DNA of 64,000 bases from [Clostridium] viride DSM 6836 (GTDB taxonomy: Bacteria; Bacillota; Clostridia; Oscillospirales; Oscillospiraceae). The DNA lies in contig KK211198.1 of NCBI GenBank assembly GCA_000620945.1, positions 1 to 64,000 of the forward strand, in the 5' to 3' direction. The position numbers and the translations under genes are program-made. Below, piece after piece: positions 61,168-64,000 of the stretch; the first letter of the stretch is position 1; each line of letters begins with the position of its first letter. The notes below the pieces were generated by a model. The model searched no databases, was not told the DNA's origin, and saw only the letters and a program-made list of their open reading frames with translations.

Positions 61168-62313
61168 ATGTCGCTTAAGGTTATGACAATTTTCGGAACG
61201 CGACCGGAAGCAGTCAAAATGGCCCCTTTGGTAAAGGAGCTCGAACGTCGTCCGGATATTGAAAGCCTTTGCTGTATCACAGCGCAGCATCGGGAGATGC
61301 TGGACGATGTGTTAGCGCTCTTTCAAATCACCCCGGATTATGATTTGGATATCATGGAGGAACGGCAAAGCCTGTTCACCATTACATCAAAGTGCCTCTT
61401 GCGCTTGCAAGAGGTCTTAGAAGAAGCCAAGCCAGACCTCATTTTGGTGCATGGGGATACGTCAACGACCTTTTCCAGTGCCTTGGCTGCCTACTATATG
61501 CAGATCCCCGTTGGTCATGTGGAAGCGGGACTTCGTACCTTGGATAAATACTCTCCCTTTCCCGAGGAAATGAATCGAACCATGGTGGGGGATATTGCGG
61601 AACTACATTTTTGTCCCACCGTTTCGAACCGGGAAAACCTGAATCGGGAGGGCATCCAGTCCGGTATCTTTATCACTGGCAATACGGTGATTGATGCTCT
61701 TAAGACCACCGTGCAGGATGACTTTGTGTTTCGCACGGATCTTCTCAACCAGCTGGACTATGAGGCTCGAAAGATCATCTTAGTGACTTGCCATCGGAGA
61801 GAGAACTATGGACAGCCCATGGAAAATATCATGAAGGCACTTCGTCAATTGGCGGAGGACTTCCAGGAGATCGACCTGGTTTATCCGGTTCACTTATCAC
61901 CTGCGGTGCGTGAGGTTGCGGCAAAACACCTTTCAGGGCATCCGCATATCCACCTTATTGATCCCCTTACGCCCGATGAGATGCACAATCTGATGGCAAG
62001 ATCGTATCTGGTGATGACCGACTCGGGCGGATTGCAGGAGGAAGCTCCGGCATTAGGTCGCCCTGTGCTAGTCCTGCGGAGGGAAACGGAACGACCCGAA
62101 GCCATTGCAGCTGGGACAGTGCAGTTGGCAGGAACTGAAGAAGAGGCCGTCTATGAGTCTGCCAAACGCCTGATTCTGGATCAATCCGCCTATGAGACAA
62201 TGAAAAAGGCAGTGAATCCTTATGGCGACGGCTTTGCTTGCCGCCGAATTGTCGACGCCATTCTATGGTGGCACGGGGACGTTCAACAAAAGCCAGAAGA
62301 ATTTCAAGCTTGA
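61168..62313 (+). CDS. wecB: UDP-N-acetylglucosamine 2-epimerase (non-hydrolysing)
   Basis: A 381-residue GT-B fold enzyme interconverting UDP-GlcNAc and UDP-ManNAc. VMTIFGTRPEAVKMAPLVKEL at the start, LVHGDTSTTFSSALAAYY, VGHVEAGLRT, PFPEEMNRTMVGDIAELHF and the C-terminal DSGGLQEEAPALGRPVLVLRRETERPEA are diagnostic. It follows tagO by 39 bases and probably shares its transcript, giving a start for a ManNAc-containing wall polymer. AAAGGA lies upstream of the ATG. Confidence 0.95.
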   Translation: MSLKVMTIFGTRPEAVKMAPLVKELERRPDIESLCCITAQHREMLDDVLALFQITPDYDLDIMEERQSLFTITSKCLLRLQEVLEEAKPDLILVHGDTSTTFSSALAAYYMQIPVGHVEAGLRTLDKYSPFPEEMNRTMVGDIAELHFCPTVSNRENLNREGIQSGIFITGNTVIDALKTTVQDDFVFRTDLLNQLDYEARKIILVTCHRRENYGQPMENIMKALRQLAEDFQEIDLVYPVHLSPAVREVAAKHLSGHPHIHLIDPLTPDEMHNLMARSYLVMTDSGGLQEEAPALGRPVLVLRRETERPEAIAAGTVQLAGTEEEAVYESAKRLILDQSAYETMKKAVNPYGDGFACRRIVDAILWWHGDVQQKPEEFQA

Positions 62314-62351
62314 CGAACGCATAGGATCTTTGTCGAAAGGGGAGTCAGGGA

Positions 62352-63146
62352 ATGGATCAAAGAAAACGCACCATATTGGTCATTGCCATCGCAATCACCA
62401 TCATTGCCGGAGTTCTATCCGGTTTTGGACTGCCCTTTTTCCTGAACAATCCCGAAATTAACCTTCCCACTCTGGATGAGACAACCGATACGGGAAACCA
62501 TGGGGGAACCATAGGGGACAACGAAGACTATACCTTGGTAAGCATTTCGTCCGATACCGTGCAGGATGTCATTGCCACGTTGAAAAGAAAAGAGCAGTAC
62601 TATCGCGAAGTGAAGGTAGAGCGTTGGGGCAATGAGGAGAACCGAAAAAGCTCCATCTATACCTCGCTGATCTGGAACGATGGGGAGTATAGCAAAGTTG
62701 CGGTCATGGATTCACGAGGGTCTCTCCAAAACTGCATTATCGCAAATGGGAAAGTTTATCTGTGGTATGGCAGTGATAAGACTTGGTATGAGTCTGCTGC
62801 CACGGATGAGGATATCGATCTAATTCAAAATATTCCCACCTATGAAGATGTTCTTGCCTTGGATCGCCAATCCATTGTACGGGCAGGATATGTCACAAAG
62901 CTGGGAAGCAACTGCATCTTCGTCGAGGCGAAACAGGAAGAATTGGGTTACTTAGAGCGCTTTTGGGTATCGGTTGACACGGGTCTTTTGGTGGCATCGG
63001 AAACAGTGAAGGCGGAAAGTGGAATTTTGGTCTACAGCATGACGGAAAAACTTCTATCGCATCTCAATAGCGAAGAGGGCACCTTCGCGCTCCCGGATGG
63101 GACGGTATTACACCGGGTCGTCGTCGTCCCGGAAGCTGAGGAATAA
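62352..63146 (+). CDS. Membrane-anchored extracellular protein of unknown function
   Basis: A 264-residue protein. One N-terminal membrane anchor (TILVIAIAITIIAGVLSGFG) is followed by a Thr/Gly-rich linker and an extracellular beta-rich domain (about 65-255), which by pattern (YTSLIWNDGEYSKVAVMD, IANGKVYLWYGSDKTWYE) resembles lipoprotein-sorting folds. No enzyme motif is seen. It follows wecB by 38 bases with GGGGAG before the ATG, so it may belong to the wall-polymer operon. Its last 39 bases overlap the end of the opposite-strand gene. Confidence 0.72.
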   Translation: MDQRKRTILVIAIAITIIAGVLSGFGLPFFLNNPEINLPTLDETTDTGNHGGTIGDNEDYTLVSISSDTVQDVIATLKRKEQYYREVKVERWGNEENRKSSIYTSLIWNDGEYSKVAVMDSRGSLQNCIIANGKVYLWYGSDKTWYESAATDEDIDLIQNIPTYEDVLALDRQSIVRAGYVTKLGSNCIFVEAKQEELGYLERFWVSVDTGLLVASETVKAESGILVYSMTEKLLSHLNSEEGTFALPDGTVLHRVVVVPEAEE

Positions 63147-63440
63147 CACCAAACCCAAGATCAAGGCCAATTCCCAATTCTCATCCTCCAACAACACAAA
63201 GATTAAGATTAAAAAGAGTAAAATGTCGCCCGTGTCGATGTCATCTAACTTAAAACGCTTCAAAATGCCGGATAACCCGGCATTTTTTTTGCCCTCCTCT
63301 TGATTCGAAAAGAGGGACTGGAATATGTTTTTTTGGGTGCGTTCCTGATGTCCATGAAAAACGTCACGCCAAGCTTCTGCTTCAGGGATGCGCTGATAAA
63401 CGGTGTCTCTTGGTATGTAATGGTTATACAAGCCCGTCAC
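63108..63440 (-). CDS. Small unknown protein with C-terminal membrane segments
   Basis: A 110-residue protein. The N-terminal half is polar (MTGLYNHYIPRDTVYQRIPE), then DDIDTGDILLFLILIFVLLE and ELALILGLVLFLSF form two short hydrophobic stretches, ending in an acidic DDDDPV. This pattern recurs in small clostridial proteins of unknown function. The start is GTG at 63440, inside the end of the upstream gene (17-base overlap), with AAGGGCG upstream. The 3' end overlaps the convergent gene. Confidence 0.65.
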   Translation of the reverse strand: MTGLYNHYIPRDTVYQRIPEAEAWRDVFHGHQERTQKNIFQSLFSNQEEGKKNAGLSGILKRFKLDDIDTGDILLFLILIFVLLEDENWELALILGLVLFLSFRDDDDPV

Positions 63441-63834
63441 CGCCCTTCATACTTTGAAATGCCAGGCGAGCAAGGCGAGAAAGCTTTGCCAGTTGAATCG
63501 CTTGATCAATTTTCGCTTGACGCTTTTCCTTTAAAAAGGGTCGAAGAGCGGCAAGAAGTGCCATATTCTTATCGCTTTGTCCACTGCGGCCATTCTCTTG
63601 CATGAGGTTTCCTAGCATACTGAGCATGGAAGGATCGATGCCACCGGATAGTCCGGAAATCAGCTTGCTTAAATCGGGAATCTCGGTCTTGGGCTCGGAA
63701 TCCTTCTCTTCGGGCTGAGAGGGAGGGGCATCCGTCTGCTCCTCGCCACTTAATGTTTTGGCGAAGGACATAATCTGTCCCATCACTTCAGGGTTGGAGA
63801 GCAATGAATTTAAGGTGTTTTCAAACTCAGCCAC
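63424..63834 (-). CDS. Small unknown helical protein
   Basis: A 136-residue soluble protein. FENTLNSLLSNPEVMGQIMSFAKTL is followed by a Pro/Glu/Ser linker, GGIDPSMLSMLGNLMQ, and a basic amphipathic C-terminal half (LRPFLKEKRQAKIDQAIQLAKLSRLARLAFQ). I recognise it as a type of conserved small protein in Clostridia, often beside proteins like its neighbours, without known role. The start is GTG at 63834, seven bases after GGAGGGG. Confidence 0.7.
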   Translation of the reverse strand: MAEFENTLNSLLSNPEVMGQIMSFAKTLSGEEQTDAPPSQPEEKDSEPKTEIPDLSKLISGLSGGIDPSMLSMLGNLMQENGRSGQSDKNMALLAALRPFLKEKRQAKIDQAIQLAKLSRLARLAFQSMKGGDGLV

Positions 63835-63872
63835 AGACAGTCCCCTCCTTAATCAGCAGTCCATTGAGCGTG

Positions 63873-64000
63873 TTACTTTTGAAAGTTCTTGCTTAAATTA
63901 GATACCGTTTTTGCAACTTCTGGATTTTGCGAGGCTTCGCTAACTAAGCGACTTAATTTCGACGGGTCCCCATTCATGGCAGCCTCGGCAACGGATTGCA
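63873..64000 (-). CDS. 3' end of a small unknown protein (cut by the window edge)
   Basis: Read on the minus strand, an open frame enters from the right edge and ends at TAA (63873-63875). The last residues are NPEVAKTVSNLSKNFQK, preceded by SVAEAAMNGDPSKLSRLVSE. The N-P-E-V phrase echoes the start of the next protein (SNPEVMGQIMS), so the two may be related small helical proteins. It lies 38 bases upstream of that gene, in the same direction. Confidence 0.6.
   Translation of the reverse strand, partial: QSVAEAAMNGDPSKLSRLVSEASQNPEVAKTVSNLSKNFQK

Overview
The window reads as the chromosome of a spore-forming, low-to-medium GC Firmicute, most likely class Clostridia (Oscillospiraceae-like). 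The main reasons are a sigma-G gene, PolC, S-layer-homology (SLH) proteins, an Nfn-type bifurcating transhydrogenase, acetate kinase, acyl-CoA dehydrogenase and crotonase genes, and strong AGGAGG-type ribosome binding sites with sigma-A promoters close to TTGACA-17-TATAAT. Assignment below class level is inference.

Layout. 1-4.7 kb: tRNA-Glu, 5S rRNA, an odd 3-hydroxyacyl-CoA dehydrogenase relative, glmM, a hexapeptide-repeat protein and a drug/metabolite transporter. 4.7-9.1 kb: an SLH protein, the nfnAB pair and sigG. 9.1-22.4 kb: rpsB-tsf, a convergent degV, then the classical pyrH-frr-uppS-cdsA-dxr-rseP-ispG-polC run, which links translation, isoprenoid/undecaprenyl supply, phospholipid synthesis and replication. 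22.5-31.5 kb: two lipoproteins, tmcAL divergent from ackA, a FAD oxidoreductase, an atypical thioredoxin, glnS and an HD protein. 31.6-37.7 kb: an FHA-RodA fusion with its partner penicillin-binding protein, a SLOG-fold protein, an acyltransferase and L-asparaginase. 37.7-45 kb: a double-lysozyme SLH protein, membrane proteins, a YgjP-type protease, an NfeD/SPFH pair and a transporter.

45.2-49.8 kb is the most interesting stretch. A 1-Cys peroxiredoxin gene is cut in two, just before its catalytic cysteine codon, by a 3198-bp element. The element carries a large serine recombinase, a 62-residue protein that could be a directionality factor, an 83-residue unknown protein, a GNAT acetyltransferase and a small EamA transporter behind a transcription attenuator. 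Both ends carry the directly repeated core GATTTTAC. Joining the outer halves restores one in-frame 464-codon gene with Cys47 in its canonical place. Joining the inner halves gives an attP-like site with imperfect 20-bp inverted arms. The restored protein would have a roughly 250-residue Thr/Gln/Met/Pro repeat tail. This layout parallels the skin-type elements that interrupt sporulation genes, and I propose it as a previously undescribed recombinase-controlled peroxiredoxin, perhaps a spore-surface protein. The spore role is inference.

49.9-64 kb: a crotonase with one catalytic Glu replaced, a cyclase-family hydrolase, tRNA-Pro, a pseudouridine synthase, RNase P RNA, a cytidylate-kinase-like protein and MATE exporter pair, a codon-biased acyl-CoA dehydrogenase, gltX, trpS, tagO/wecB-type cell-wall polymer genes, and a cluster of small unknown proteins running off the right edge.
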